Of a stretch of 64,000 bases of DNA, positions 1-7,986 are shown in pieces. The position numbers and the translations under genes were made by a program. Each line of letters starts with the position of its first letter. Position 1 is the first letter of the stretch. Source of the DNA: Romboutsia_E sp900604535. Its GTDB lineage: Bacteria > Bacillota > Clostridia > Peptostreptococcales > Peptostreptococcaceae. The notes under the pieces are model-generated. The model did no database searches. It was not told the origin of the DNA and saw only the letters and a list, made by a program, of their open reading frames with translations. The stretch is from NCBI RefSeq assembly GCF_900604535.1, contig NZ_UWOT01000003.1, forward strand, positions 62,001-126,000. The letters are read 5' to 3'.

Positions 1-1
1 T

Positions 2-694
2 GGCAGTGGAAAGACAACTACAGTTTATTCAATATTAAACGAACTACAAAGTAAGAGCAAAAATATTATGACTATAGAAAATCCTGTTGAATATAAGATG
101 GAAGGAGTTAATCAGATACAAGTAAACTCTAAAATTGGTTTAACATTTGAAGAAGGATTAAGAGCTATTTTAAGGCAAGATCCAGATATAATTATGATAG
201 GTGAAATTAGAGATATTGAAACAGCTAAAATTGCTGTAAGAGCAGCAATAACAGGACACTTAGTAATTAGTACAATGCATACAAATGACTCAGTATCATC
301 TATTGCTAGGCTTATAGATATGCAAATACCACCCTATTTAATAAGTGCATCATTAATAGGTGTTATATCACAAAAACTAGTAAGAAAATTATGTAATAAT
401 TGTAGCCATGATATAACTATATCGGATGATAATGGTAAAAATATAGAGACTAAAGTTGCAATAGGGTGTAATAAATGTAAAGATGGATATATTGGAAGAA
501 CTTCAATTTATGAAATACTAGAAATTAATGATGATATAAAATTATCTATAAGTCAGATGAAAGATGCTCAAAATATTAAAACTACAGCTATAAAAAATGG
601 AATGATAACTTTTGATGATACATATAAAAGACTAGTCAAGGAAAAGATTATCACATTAGAAGAGTATTTATGTTCAAATTATATTGATATATAA
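2..694 (+). CDS. pilB: type IV pilus assembly ATPase PilB/GspE, C-terminal part
   Basis: Cut by the left window edge; the reading frame is open from base 2, upstream of the first ATG at 68. It begins in the Walker A loop (GSGKTTT) and continues with the Walker B stretch IIMIGEIRD and the His box (STMHTNDS), followed by a CxxC...CxxC pair (CNNC, CNKC) typical of the zinc-binding C-terminal part of PilB/GspE ATPases. The protein powers pilin polymerisation at the inner face of the membrane. It is followed 11 bases later by pilC, so it is the first visible gene of a pilus operon. Identification is from sequence motifs and context; the N-terminal domains lie outside the window. Confidence 0.95.
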   Translation, partial: GSGKTTTVYSILNELQSKSKNIMTIENPVEYKMEGVNQIQVNSKIGLTFEEGLRAILRQDPDIIMIGEIRDIETAKIAVRAAITGHLVISTMHTNDSVSSIARLIDMQIPPYLISASLIGVISQKLVRKLCNNCSHDITISDDNGKNIETKVAIGCNKCKDGYIGRTSIYEILEINDDIKLSISQMKDAQNIKTTAIKNGMITFDDTYKRLVKEKIITLEEYLCSNYIDI

Positions 695-705
695 GGTGGT
701 GTTCA

Positions 706-1893
706 GTGAGCATATATAAATGTGTACTATATGATAAAAATAATGATAGAGTAATTAAAAAAATAGATTGTGTATCAGAGAAAGAGGTTCTTGAATATGC
801 AAATAAAAATAACTTTATGGTAGCATCTATACAGAAATATGATCTACAGATTTGGGATAAAGATAAGATAAATTATAAAGAATTAAGAATTCTATGCAAT
901 GAAATAGGTATTCTTTTGGAATCAGGATGTGAAATAACTAAATTATTTGAAATGTTAAAATCTAATTCAAACAAGAAGTTAGTTAAAGTATTGAATCAAG
1001 TATTGAATAACATACATAATGGAAATTCTATCAACCAGTCATTTCAAAAAACGAATAAGTTCTCTAAATTTTTTGTAAGCATGGTTAAAGCAGGTGAAAT
1101 AAGTGGAAATCTAGATGCTGTAATGAGTCGACTATCAGAATACTATGATAAAGAGTATAAATTAAAATCTAAAATAAAATCAGTTTTGATATATCCAGTA
1201 ATATTAATTATTTTATCTATAATAGCATCTATATTTATGCTTATAGAAATAATACCAAACTTCCAAATGATATTTGAAAATAATGGTACTGAACCACCGT
1301 TTATTACAAATCTCTTAATAAATTTATCTGCATTTTTAAAAAATAATTATTTAATATTGATAGTGCTTAATATTCTTATAATAACATACTTACTTTATAA
1401 AATAAAAACAAGTCCAAAAATCAAAATTTATATAGAAAAAATGCAGTTAAAAATTCCAATCATAAAAAATCTCATAAAAATAATTATAACAACTAAATTT
1501 TCTAGAGCTTTTTATATACTCAATAAAAGTGGAATAGAAATTACAGAAGCAATAGAGATATCCTCGCAAGTCGTAGATAATCACATTTTATATAAAGAAA
1601 TATTAAGTTGTAAGGATAGTATTATAAGAGGTAATGCTATTGGGCAATCATTTAAAAGGGTAAAAGCATTTCCTACTTTATTTTTAGGTATGATAGAAAT
1701 TGGTGAAGAAAGTGGATGTTTAGACAAAACCTTACTTAGTATAAATAAGTTTTATGAGCAAGAATTAGACAATAAAATCGAGTACAGTATGAAGCTAATA
1801 GAACCAGTAATTATTGGGATTGTAGCAGTAATTATTGGAATTGTAGTTATATCAATGCTATTGCCGATGTTTGATGTAATAGCATCAATATAA
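706..1893 (+). CDS. pilC: type IV pilus membrane platform protein PilC/GspF
   Basis: A 395-residue integral membrane protein with two GspF-type repeats, each starting with a helical cytoplasmic part (about residues 55-160 and 260-360, containing LLESGCEIT and LNKSGIEIT), and hydrophobic segments near 160-185, 215-235 and 365-390. PilC forms the platform on which the PilB ATPase acts. The start is GTG, chosen because AAGGTGG lies 6 bases upstream. The N-terminal about 50 residues resemble a short extra domain seen in many PilC proteins. It lies between pilB and the pilin in one operon. Confidence 0.92.
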   Translation: MSIYKCVLYDKNNDRVIKKIDCVSEKEVLEYANKNNFMVASIQKYDLQIWDKDKINYKELRILCNEIGILLESGCEITKLFEMLKSNSNKKLVKVLNQVLNNIHNGNSINQSFQKTNKFSKFFVSMVKAGEISGNLDAVMSRLSEYYDKEYKLKSKIKSVLIYPVILIILSIIASIFMLIEIIPNFQMIFENNGTEPPFITNLLINLSAFLKNNYLILIVLNILIITYLLYKIKTSPKIKIYIEKMQLKIPIIKNLIKIIITTKFSRAFYILNKSGIEITEAIEISSQVVDNHILYKEILSCKDSIIRGNAIGQSFKRVKAFPTLFLGMIEIGEESGCLDKTLLSINKFYEQELDNKIEYSMKLIEPVIIGIVAVIIGIVVISMLLPMFDVIASI

Positions 1894-1921
1894 AAATTAA
1901 AAAATAAAAGGAGATTTTATT

Positions 1922-2323
1922 ATGGTAAATTTAAAAAAGTTTAGAAGTAAGAAGAAAAAGGGATTTACATTAATTGAAATGGTTATGGTTGTAGTAATTT
2001 TAGGTATATTGTCAAGTATGGCTATGATGAAATATGGCGAAGTTCAAAAAAATGCTAAGATAAAATCGGATTGTGCAACTGCAATAACTATAGCTAAAAA
2101 TGATGGAAAGATTAGTTCAAGTGAATCATCAGGAGTAATAGATGATTTGGTTAAAAATGGATACTTACAATCTAAAGTACAATCTAATTCGACAAATAAG
2201 GATTTTGATATATTAATAAAGGGAGACTCTATAACAATTAGCTCAATTGGTGATGATGGAACTATACAGTTTTATCCTAAGCTAGAATTGCCAAGTAAAC
2301 CTAATAATCAGCCTGAAAATTAA
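1922..2323 (+). CDS. type IV pilin (prepilin)
   Basis: A 133-residue prepilin. A short positively charged leader (residues 1-14, rich in Lys) ends in the prepilin peptidase site KKKG/FTLIEM; mature residue 5 is the conserved Glu. The hydrophobic N-terminal helix covers about residues 15-38 and is followed by a small soluble head domain. AAAGGAG lies just upstream of the ATG. No cysteine pair typical of Gram-negative pilins is seen in the C-terminal region; a single Cys is present after the helix. Probably the major or a core pilin of this cluster; no prepilin peptidase gene is in the window. Confidence 0.93.
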   Translation: MVNLKKFRSKKKKGFTLIEMVMVVVILGILSSMAMMKYGEVQKNAKIKSDCATAITIAKNDGKISSSESSGVIDDLVKNGYLQSKVQSNSTNKDFDILIKGDSITISSIGDDGTIQFYPKLELPSKPNNQPEN

Positions 2324-2330
2324 TTAAAGT

Positions 2331-3170
2331 ATGATAGGATGTGATTATATTAAATATATAATAAATATAAATATTAATAATAATTATACTAGAATTATAC
2401 TTTTAAAAAAGAACAATAAAAGAATAACTATTGAGCATGATTTTATTGAAAATATAAGTATAAACAATATGAAACAGCTATGTGAAAATATTAAATTAAA
2501 TATACATAGTATTGAAAATACATATAAACGAGACTGTAAGCTATTATTCAATATACAAACAGAAGATATAATTGTTAGGAATATTGAGGATATAAATATT
2601 AGCAAAAAGAGAGATGTACTAGGTATTATAAAATATAATATAAATCAATATATGCCGATAAACTTAGAAGATTATAAAATTAGATATAAAATTTTAGAAA
2701 AAAATCATAATACGGGCACAGTACAAATTGTACTGTGTCCTATACACATAATTAAACTATGTAATGATATAGCTCAAATACTAGATATGAAAGCTAAAAT
2801 ATTAAATGTTAATTTTGATATACTTCAAAAATTAATTAACTTAGGTACTATAACTAACTTGGACTCAACTAATTTATTTATAGAATTAAGAGATAAAGAA
2901 TTTTTATTAAATAAAGTAATCAATAGTATCGTATATGAATCATATATTCTGCCTAGAAATATAGCAACCTTACAGCATATAAGACTTATAAGTGAAAATT
3001 ATAATAATATTTACTATTATGGAGATAGTGAAATAAAAGAAGATATAAAAGAACTTAATCTAAATTTAAATTCAATAATACTAAACATGGGAAAAGTAAC
3101 TTTAGATATATCAAAAGATTTAAATAAAGACGTAAATAGATATATAAATGCAATAGGTATAGTAATATGA
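2331..3170 (+). CDS. PilM-like pilus assembly protein, divergent
   Basis: A 279-residue protein directly after the pilin (7-base gap). Weak PilM character: a beta-rich N-terminus and a central stretch with NQYMPINLEDYKIRY followed by a typical VQIVLCPIHII segment. The usual PilM nucleotide loop (GLDIG) is not clear, and the protein is shorter than most PilM (about 350 residues). PilM is an actin-like cytoplasmic protein that binds PilN. The call rests on gene order and on the pattern of the middle region. The RBS at the ATG is poor, so translation is likely coupled to the pilin. A 21-base palindrome lies inside it (2717-2737). Confidence 0.6.
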   Translation: MIGCDYIKYIINININNNYTRIILLKKNNKRITIEHDFIENISINNMKQLCENIKLNIHSIENTYKRDCKLLFNIQTEDIIVRNIEDINISKKRDVLGIIKYNINQYMPINLEDYKIRYKILEKNHNTGTVQIVLCPIHIIKLCNDIAQILDMKAKILNVNFDILQKLINLGTITNLDSTNLFIELRDKEFLLNKVINSIVYESYILPRNIATLQHIRLISENYNNIYYYGDSEIKEDIKELNLNLNSIILNMGKVTLDISKDLNKDVNRYINAIGIVI

Positions 3171-3604
3171 AGAAATATACAATGATTAATTTTTTAAAAG
3201 AAGATTTTAATTTAATAAAGTTATCAAAAATAATAATTTGTTTATTTACAATATTAAGCATTTTTCTTATGGTAAATATTAAACAAAAAGATAAAGAAAA
3301 TAAAGAAGTACAAATAAATCAAGATATAGAACGAAATTTAAACCTAGATATTGAAGATAGTACATATAAAGAGATATATGTAAAAGTTAAAGATATAAAA
3401 TTAGCCTATAAAGTAATAGGCAAAGAAAATATAAAAAGGCTACTAATAGAAAATAATAATGTAGAAATTGAAGGTATATGTGAAGATTTAAATATGCTAG
3501 AAAAATTAAAAACTCAGTCAGGTGCTAAAGATTTTTCTATAGAAAGCATAGTAAAAGAAGAGGAACATTATATGTTTAAACTAAAGTATAATGTAGGAGT
3601 ATAG
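3167..3604 (+). CDS. PilN-like membrane protein of the pilus operon
   Basis: A 145-residue protein with a cytoplasmic N-terminus, one membrane span (about residues 21-37) and an outside domain of about 105 residues, the layout of PilN. It overlaps the PilM-like gene by 4 bases (ATGA), which points to translational coupling. PilN is expected to link PilM to PilO in the alignment complex. Sequence similarity by eye is weak; the call depends on topology and order. Confidence 0.6.
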   Translation: MKKYTMINFLKEDFNLIKLSKIIICLFTILSIFLMVNIKQKDKENKEVQINQDIERNLNLDIEDSTYKEIYVKVKDIKLAYKVIGKENIKRLLIENNNVEIEGICEDLNMLEKLKTQSGAKDFSIESIVKEEEHYMFKLKYNVGV

Positions 3605-3606
3605 AT

Positions 3607-4068
3607 TTGAGTAGAAAACTAAGTAAAAGAGAAAAAATATTAATAATAATTTTTGTAATAGTTTGTATATATGGATGTGTTAATCTAATACAAAATAATA
3701 AGAAAAATAATATACAAATAGAACTAGAAAGTTTAGATAAGAAAGCTAACACTATTAATAAAATTAATGATAATTATGAAAAAGATATAATATTAAAAAT
3801 TGAAAATGAGATAAAAAACATAGTAAATATAAATTATATAAATAAAAATTCATATTCAGATGAAAATAATAATTATAAATATATAATAGAAATACAAGTA
3901 AGTGGAAGGATAGATAATATATTTTATATAGAAGGTGGACTTAAAAATATAGGTCTAGAAAATAAAATTAGTAAATTTGAAATTATTAAAAATACCTCAA
4001 ACTTAAATGATGAAAATGAAATAATCAAAGATTATGTTAATTGTATAATACAAATTAAAGGGATATAA
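3607..4068 (+). CDS. PilO-like membrane protein of the pilus operon
   Basis: A 153-residue protein with a basic N-terminus, one membrane span (about residues 11-27), a coiled-coil-like region and a small C-terminal domain, as in PilO. The start is TTG, 2 bases after the stop of the PilN-like gene. With it the visible order is pilB-pilC-pilin-M-N-O. It is the last gene of the operon; 130 bases of AT-rich DNA follow without a clear terminator. Function is inferred from topology and position. Confidence 0.58.
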   Translation: MSRKLSKREKILIIIFVIVCIYGCVNLIQNNKKNNIQIELESLDKKANTINKINDNYEKDIILKIENEIKNIVNINYINKNSYSDENNNYKYIIEIQVSGRIDNIFYIEGGLKNIGLENKISKFEIIKNTSNLNDENEIIKDYVNCIIQIKGI

Positions 4069-4171
4069 ACAAATATGTCATAATAGTTATTAAAGTACAA
4101 ATTAATTCCAAAACTTAACATTAAGTATCTTAAATAAAATACCAAAGAATTGTAGAATACTCGAGAAAAAA

Positions 4172-4181
4172 ATGGTATAAT
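4172..4181 (+). promoter_or_regulatory. extended -10 promoter for the SEC-C gene
   Basis: The sequence ATGGTATAAT is an extended -10 element (TG-n-TATAAT). No good -35 box lies 17 bases upstream. It is about 45 bases ahead of the TTG start of the SEC-C protein gene. Confidence 0.5.
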
Positions 4182-4225
4182 ATGATATTGTACTTTAATT
4201 TAGAAATAAAGGAGTGAACGTCACC

Positions 4226-5260
4226 TTGCTAGGAAGAAATGATTTATGTCCATGCGGAAGTGGTAAAAAATATAAAAAATGTTGTTTAAATAAAGATATG
4301 GCTTCAGAAAGATCAAGTAGAAAAGTAGGTCTTTCACAAAAGCAATATTACGAACTATATTCAAAGATATCTGAATTCTCTAGAGATGAGAAATTCAAAG
4401 CAGAATACGATAAAGCTAGAGAAACATTCTTCATAATGGAAGATGAAGAAATAAACTCTAAGTTTGAAAGATTCTTTAATACTTATTTCATACAAGACCA
4501 TATAATGGAAAATAAAAAGGTTATGACAGTTGAATTTTTTGAAGCGAACAGAGATAACTTAGATATGGTTGAAAGAGATATACTAAGAAGCTTATTTGAA
4601 TCTTATGTAAGTGTGTATGAAGTAAAAGAAATTCAAGATGAAAAAATATTATTAAAAGACTGCTTAAATGATGTCGAGTTATATACTGAAGATATCAACT
4701 TATTAAAAGATTTTAAAGTTGGAAGCCCAATGATAGCGAGAGTTGTAAAGGTAGGAGATATAAATATACTAATAGATATAACTATAAGTATATCAGAAGC
4801 AATTAAAGATACAATCGTTAATGATATAAAAGCTTTATTTGCTCAATATGAAGATATATACAAAGATATGAAGACATTCTTAATACATCATACTCATATA
4901 CTATACAAATACATACAACAATTATTAGAGCCAAGTATAGCTGAATATTTAAAGAATCAAAGAGCGGAAAAAGCTAGTAAAGCTGAAGCAGTTGAAGTAT
5001 GCGAAAGTGATGATAAAGTAATTACTATGTTAAAGCAAAATATAGAAGAAGACTTATTACAATCAGGTATAGACTTCTGGAACGGATATAAGGCTGCAAA
5101 TGGCGAAGTAAAAGGTGCTGAGAACGGATGGGCAGCTGGAGTTGAATACTATGTTAAAAAAGAAGCTGGTCAATCAATAACTCAAGCTCAAATAGCTAAA
5201 AAATATGAAATAAGCCCAAGTACTTTAGGTAAAAGATATAAAGATTTTAAGGCTGAGTAG
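4226..5260 (+). CDS. SEC-C motif protein with C-terminal helix-turn-helix
   Basis: About 344 residues. The N-terminus is a zinc-binding SEC-C motif (CPCGSGKKYKKCC), also found at the SecA C-terminus. The middle is helical and unknown. The last about 45 residues (SITQAQIAKKYEIS...KRY) look like a helix-turn-helix. The start is placed at TTG 4226, since AAAGGAG ends at 4213 and a GTG at 4214 would leave no spacing. A single-gene transcript: extended -10 promoter upstream and terminator downstream. Role unknown; it may bind nucleic acid or ribosome-associated factors. Confidence 0.8.
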   Translation: MLGRNDLCPCGSGKKYKKCCLNKDMASERSSRKVGLSQKQYYELYSKISEFSRDEKFKAEYDKARETFFIMEDEEINSKFERFFNTYFIQDHIMENKKVMTVEFFEANRDNLDMVERDILRSLFESYVSVYEVKEIQDEKILLKDCLNDVELYTEDINLLKDFKVGSPMIARVVKVGDINILIDITISISEAIKDTIVNDIKALFAQYEDIYKDMKTFLIHHTHILYKYIQQLLEPSIAEYLKNQRAEKASKAEAVEVCESDDKVITMLKQNIEEDLLQSGIDFWNGYKAANGEVKGAENGWAAGVEYYVKKEAGQSITQAQIAKKYEISPSTLGKRYKDFKAE

Positions 5261-5269
5261 TAATATATA

Positions 5270-5313
5270 AAAAATTAGAGGGATTATATAGTAATAGTTC
5301 CTCTAATTTTTTA
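5270..5313 (+). terminator. Rho-independent terminator after the SEC-C gene
   Basis: A 12-base stem (AAAAATTAGAGG pairing with CCTCTAATTTTT) with an 18-base loop ends in a T run. Confidence 0.85.
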
Positions 5314-5467
5314 TGTTTGACTAAATTTTACATATAAGTTTACTTAAAAATTTTGAGGGTATATTAAATTATATATAAATTTACATTTAAATTATGAAAA
5401 AAAGGTTTTAATATATAGAAATAATGTATAAAATAGAATTATATAATATACAGAAAGAGGTATAAAT

Positions 5468-5845
5468 ATGAATCTTAGTTTAGGAAATGCAATCGCAGTA
5501 TCAACAAATTTTATAAAATCTAATCCAGCGGTACCTGTATATAGTGGAGAACAAACTCCAGAAAATTTATATGCAGTTATCTATCATATAGAAATAGGGT
5601 ATAATCAAGGTACTACTCAAGAAGTTAAACAATACATAATAATAGATTATAAAGAGTTTGATTTATCAGCAGAGTCAAAAAATAAACTAATAGAGGTAGC
5701 AAAAGAATATTGTTCTTCTAGAAGTATACCAGAGGATCATAACTTAGAAATAGCATTATTAGATAATGAAGAAGCTGAAAACTTTTTAGAAAAAGTATTT
5801 AATAATATGAAGGTTATAAGAGGTCTTATAACTAAAAAGGACTAG
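5468..5845 (+). CDS. hypothetical protein, 125 residues
   Basis: Not recognised. A soluble, acidic protein without signal peptide or membrane span; the middle has alternating hydrophobic residues (YAVIYHIEIGY, QYIIIDYKEF) that suggest a small alpha/beta fold. AGAGGT precedes the ATG. It is followed 5 bases later by another small gene, and the pair ends in a terminator, so they form a two-gene operon. Confidence 0.75.
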   Translation: MNLSLGNAIAVSTNFIKSNPAVPVYSGEQTPENLYAVIYHIEIGYNQGTTQEVKQYIIIDYKEFDLSAESKNKLIEVAKEYCSSRSIPEDHNLEIALLDNEEAENFLEKVFNNMKVIRGLITKKD

Positions 5846-5850
5846 ATAAT

Positions 5851-6171
5851 ATGAATTTAGTGGGAATTGAAGAAATAACACCATATAAAGATTCATTTGA
5901 ATTTAAACTTTTTAAGTATGATGATAAAATTGAGTTAGGAAATGAAAACTCATTTATATGTGATTTAAAAGTAATTGTGGAAAAAATCGATGACATTTAT
6001 ATTAAGAAGTTTAATAGGAGTTTTAATGTTATCGCTTTAGTAAAAAATCTAAATAATAAAGATATCTCCGTAGATGATATAAAAGAATTCATTTTAGATG
6101 AAATTTTGATAGATGATCTAGAGAATAATGATATAGATGTTATGTTTATAAAAGGGGCTGTCTCAAAATAA
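5851..6171 (+). CDS. hypothetical protein, 106 residues
   Basis: Not recognised. Acidic, soluble, with no cysteine pairs and no membrane segment. It lies 5 bases after the preceding gene and lacks a strong ribosome site of its own, so it is probably translated by coupling. Its last codons and stop lie in the 5' arm of the terminator at 6150-6195. Confidence 0.7.
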   Translation: MNLVGIEEITPYKDSFEFKLFKYDDKIELGNENSFICDLKVIVEKIDDIYIKKFNRSFNVIALVKNLNNKDISVDDIKEFILDEILIDDLENNDIDVMFIKGAVSK

Positions 6172-6195
6172 ATAATTTTGAGACATTCCCTTTTA
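6150..6195 (+). terminator. Rho-independent terminator overlapping a stop codon
   Basis: AAAAGGG and GTCTCAAAAT pair with ATTTTGAGAC and CCCTTTT around a 5-base loop. The upper stem resembles the cdsR terminator at 52001-52049 (TCTCAAAAT / ATTTTGAGA). Confidence 0.85.
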
Positions 6196-6223
6196 TGCTA
6201 TATAGTAAAAGAAAGGTGAAATT

Positions 6224-7819
6224 ATGTTAAGAATATCTAATATAAAAATGACTATAGATGAAAGTCCATCTATAATAGAAAGTCTTGTAATCAAGAAGTT
6301 AAAAATAAAATCAAGTGACTTAGTTAAATATTATATTTATAAAGAATCAATAGATGCTAGAAAAGGGAAGATAAACTTTGTCTACACTGTTGATGCGGAA
6401 GTTAAAAATGAAAATAAAGTATTAGAAAAGAATTTAAAAGATATAGTAAAAATAAAAGAATTAAGGTATGAAGATGTACAATCAGGAACTAAAAAACTAG
6501 ACAAAACGCCAGTAATCATAGGTAGTGGTCCAGCAGGTTTATTTGCAGCTTTATTATTAGCTCAAAGAGGATATAATCCACTTTTATTAGAAAGAGGTTT
6601 AGATGTTGACAATAGAACTAAAGATATAGAGGAATTTTGGAAGGAAAGAAAGTTTAAAAACAGCTCTAATGTGCAATTTGGAGAAGGGGGAGCAGGTACT
6701 TTTTCTGATGGTAAGTTAACAACAAGAATAAAGGATATAAGATGTAGAAAAGTATTAGAAGAGCTTGTTAATTTCGGATCTCCAGAAGAAATATTATATT
6801 CTCATAAACCTCATGTTGGTACAGATATATTAAAAGATGTAGTTAAAAATATACGTAACGAGATAATTCGACTTGGAGGAGAAGTAAGATTTGATTCTAA
6901 AGTAACTGATATATGTAGGGTAAATAATGAAATAGAGTCTATAACAATAAATAATGAAGAAGTAATAGAAACTAATATAGTAATTTTGGCTATAGGACAT
7001 AGTGCAAGAGATACTTATGAAATGTTACATGATAGAGGTGTAAAAATCACTCAAAAACCTTTTGCAATTGGAGCTAGGATAGAACATCCTCAAGAGTTAA
7101 TAAATAAATCTCAATATAAAGAGTATCATAATCACCCGAGACTAGGTGCAGCAGATTATAGACTTATTGAGCATACTTCAAATGGAAGAACAGCATATAC
7201 ATTTTGTATGTGTCCAGGGGGGAGTGTTATAGCATCTGCATCGAATGATGGACAAGTGGTTACTAATGGTATGAGTGAGCATGCTAGAGATAAAGACAAT
7301 GCAAATAGCGCATTCTTAGTAAATGTAACTCCAGATGACTTTGGAAGTGAGCACCCATTGGCAGGAATGTATTTCCAAGAAAAATATGAGCGATTAGCAT
7401 ATGAATTAGGTGGTAAAAATTACAATGCACCTGTTCAATTAGTAGGAGATTTCTTAAATGATAGAATATCTACAAATATTGGAAGTGTAAAGCCTTCTTA
7501 TGAGCCTGGGTATACATTCGTAGATTTGAGAAAGTGCTTACCAGGCTTTGTTATAGAAACTATGAAAGAGGCTTTAGTTGGATTTGATAGAAAAATAAAA
7601 GGTTTTGCGATGGATGATGCAGTTTTAACAGCAGTTGAAACAAGATCATCAGCACCTATAAGAATAGTTAGAGATGAAGAAACATTAGAGTCTACAAATA
7701 CTAAAAAACTATATCCTTGTGGAGAAGGAGCTGGATATGCAGGTGGAATAGTTACTGCTGCTGTTGATGGAATTAAATGTGCTGAAAAAATAATTAGTCA
7801 GTATGCAAGTATGAAATAA
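6224..7819 (+). CDS. FAD-dependent oxidoreductase, COG2509 family
   Basis: A 531-residue flavoprotein of the uncharacterised FAD-dependent dehydrogenase family. Residues 1-85 form a family-specific N-terminal domain; the FAD-binding loop is GSGPAGLFAALLLAQRG at about 98-114 with the acidic partner ER ending the second strand. Other family features are the glycine-rich GEGGAGTFSDGKL and the C-terminal PCGEGAGYAGGI, which contacts FAD. The substrate is unknown. Likely cytoplasmic. AAAGGTG precedes the ATG; the gene stands alone between a terminator and the PHO-box region. Confidence 0.88.
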   Translation: MLRISNIKMTIDESPSIIESLVIKKLKIKSSDLVKYYIYKESIDARKGKINFVYTVDAEVKNENKVLEKNLKDIVKIKELRYEDVQSGTKKLDKTPVIIGSGPAGLFAALLLAQRGYNPLLLERGLDVDNRTKDIEEFWKERKFKNSSNVQFGEGGAGTFSDGKLTTRIKDIRCRKVLEELVNFGSPEEILYSHKPHVGTDILKDVVKNIRNEIIRLGGEVRFDSKVTDICRVNNEIESITINNEEVIETNIVILAIGHSARDTYEMLHDRGVKITQKPFAIGARIEHPQELINKSQYKEYHNHPRLGAADYRLIEHTSNGRTAYTFCMCPGGSVIASASNDGQVVTNGMSEHARDKDNANSAFLVNVTPDDFGSEHPLAGMYFQEKYERLAYELGGKNYNAPVQLVGDFLNDRISTNIGSVKPSYEPGYTFVDLRKCLPGFVIETMKEALVGFDRKIKGFAMDDAVLTAVETRSSAPIRIVRDEETLESTNTKKLYPCGEGAGYAGGIVTAAVDGIKCAEKIISQYASMK

Positions 7820-7847
7820 GATTAATTTTAAAATACATTATGAAAAA

Positions 7848-7905
7848 TTTAACTTAAAATAAACAAAAACTTAATACAAATTTAATATTTAACATATATT
7901 TAACA
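7848..7905 (+). promoter_or_regulatory. PHO-box-like direct repeats (PhoP sites)
   Basis: Six TTTAACA-like motifs start at 7848, 7859, 7870, 7881 and, slightly shifted, 7888 and 7899. Within each series the period is 11 bases, the spacing of PhoP boxes (TT(A/T/C)ACA repeats) in Firmicutes. They lie upstream of a Na/Pi cotransporter, so phosphate control is expected. The best pair is TTTAACA at 7888 and 7899. Confidence 0.65.
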
Positions 7906-7986
7906 CTAATGTTCTGTTGTATTTGGTAGAATACAATAGGACATTAAATTTTTAGACAAGATAATTATCCTTAAGGAGGAAAACAA

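Noticed and set aside
2384..2605. Minus-strand frame of 73 codons inside the PilM-like gene
   Set aside because: Antisense shadow of an AT-rich gene: Ile/Leu/Phe-rich translation without ribosome site. The same applies to the other antisense frames at 3055, 17314, 19311, 19513, 20823, 23428, 26104, 29411, 30091, 31843, 35683, 40739, 42273, 44091, 44633, 44894, 54178, 61759, 62660 and 63363, and to plus-strand frames at 13977, 57558 and 57950 inside minus-strand genes.
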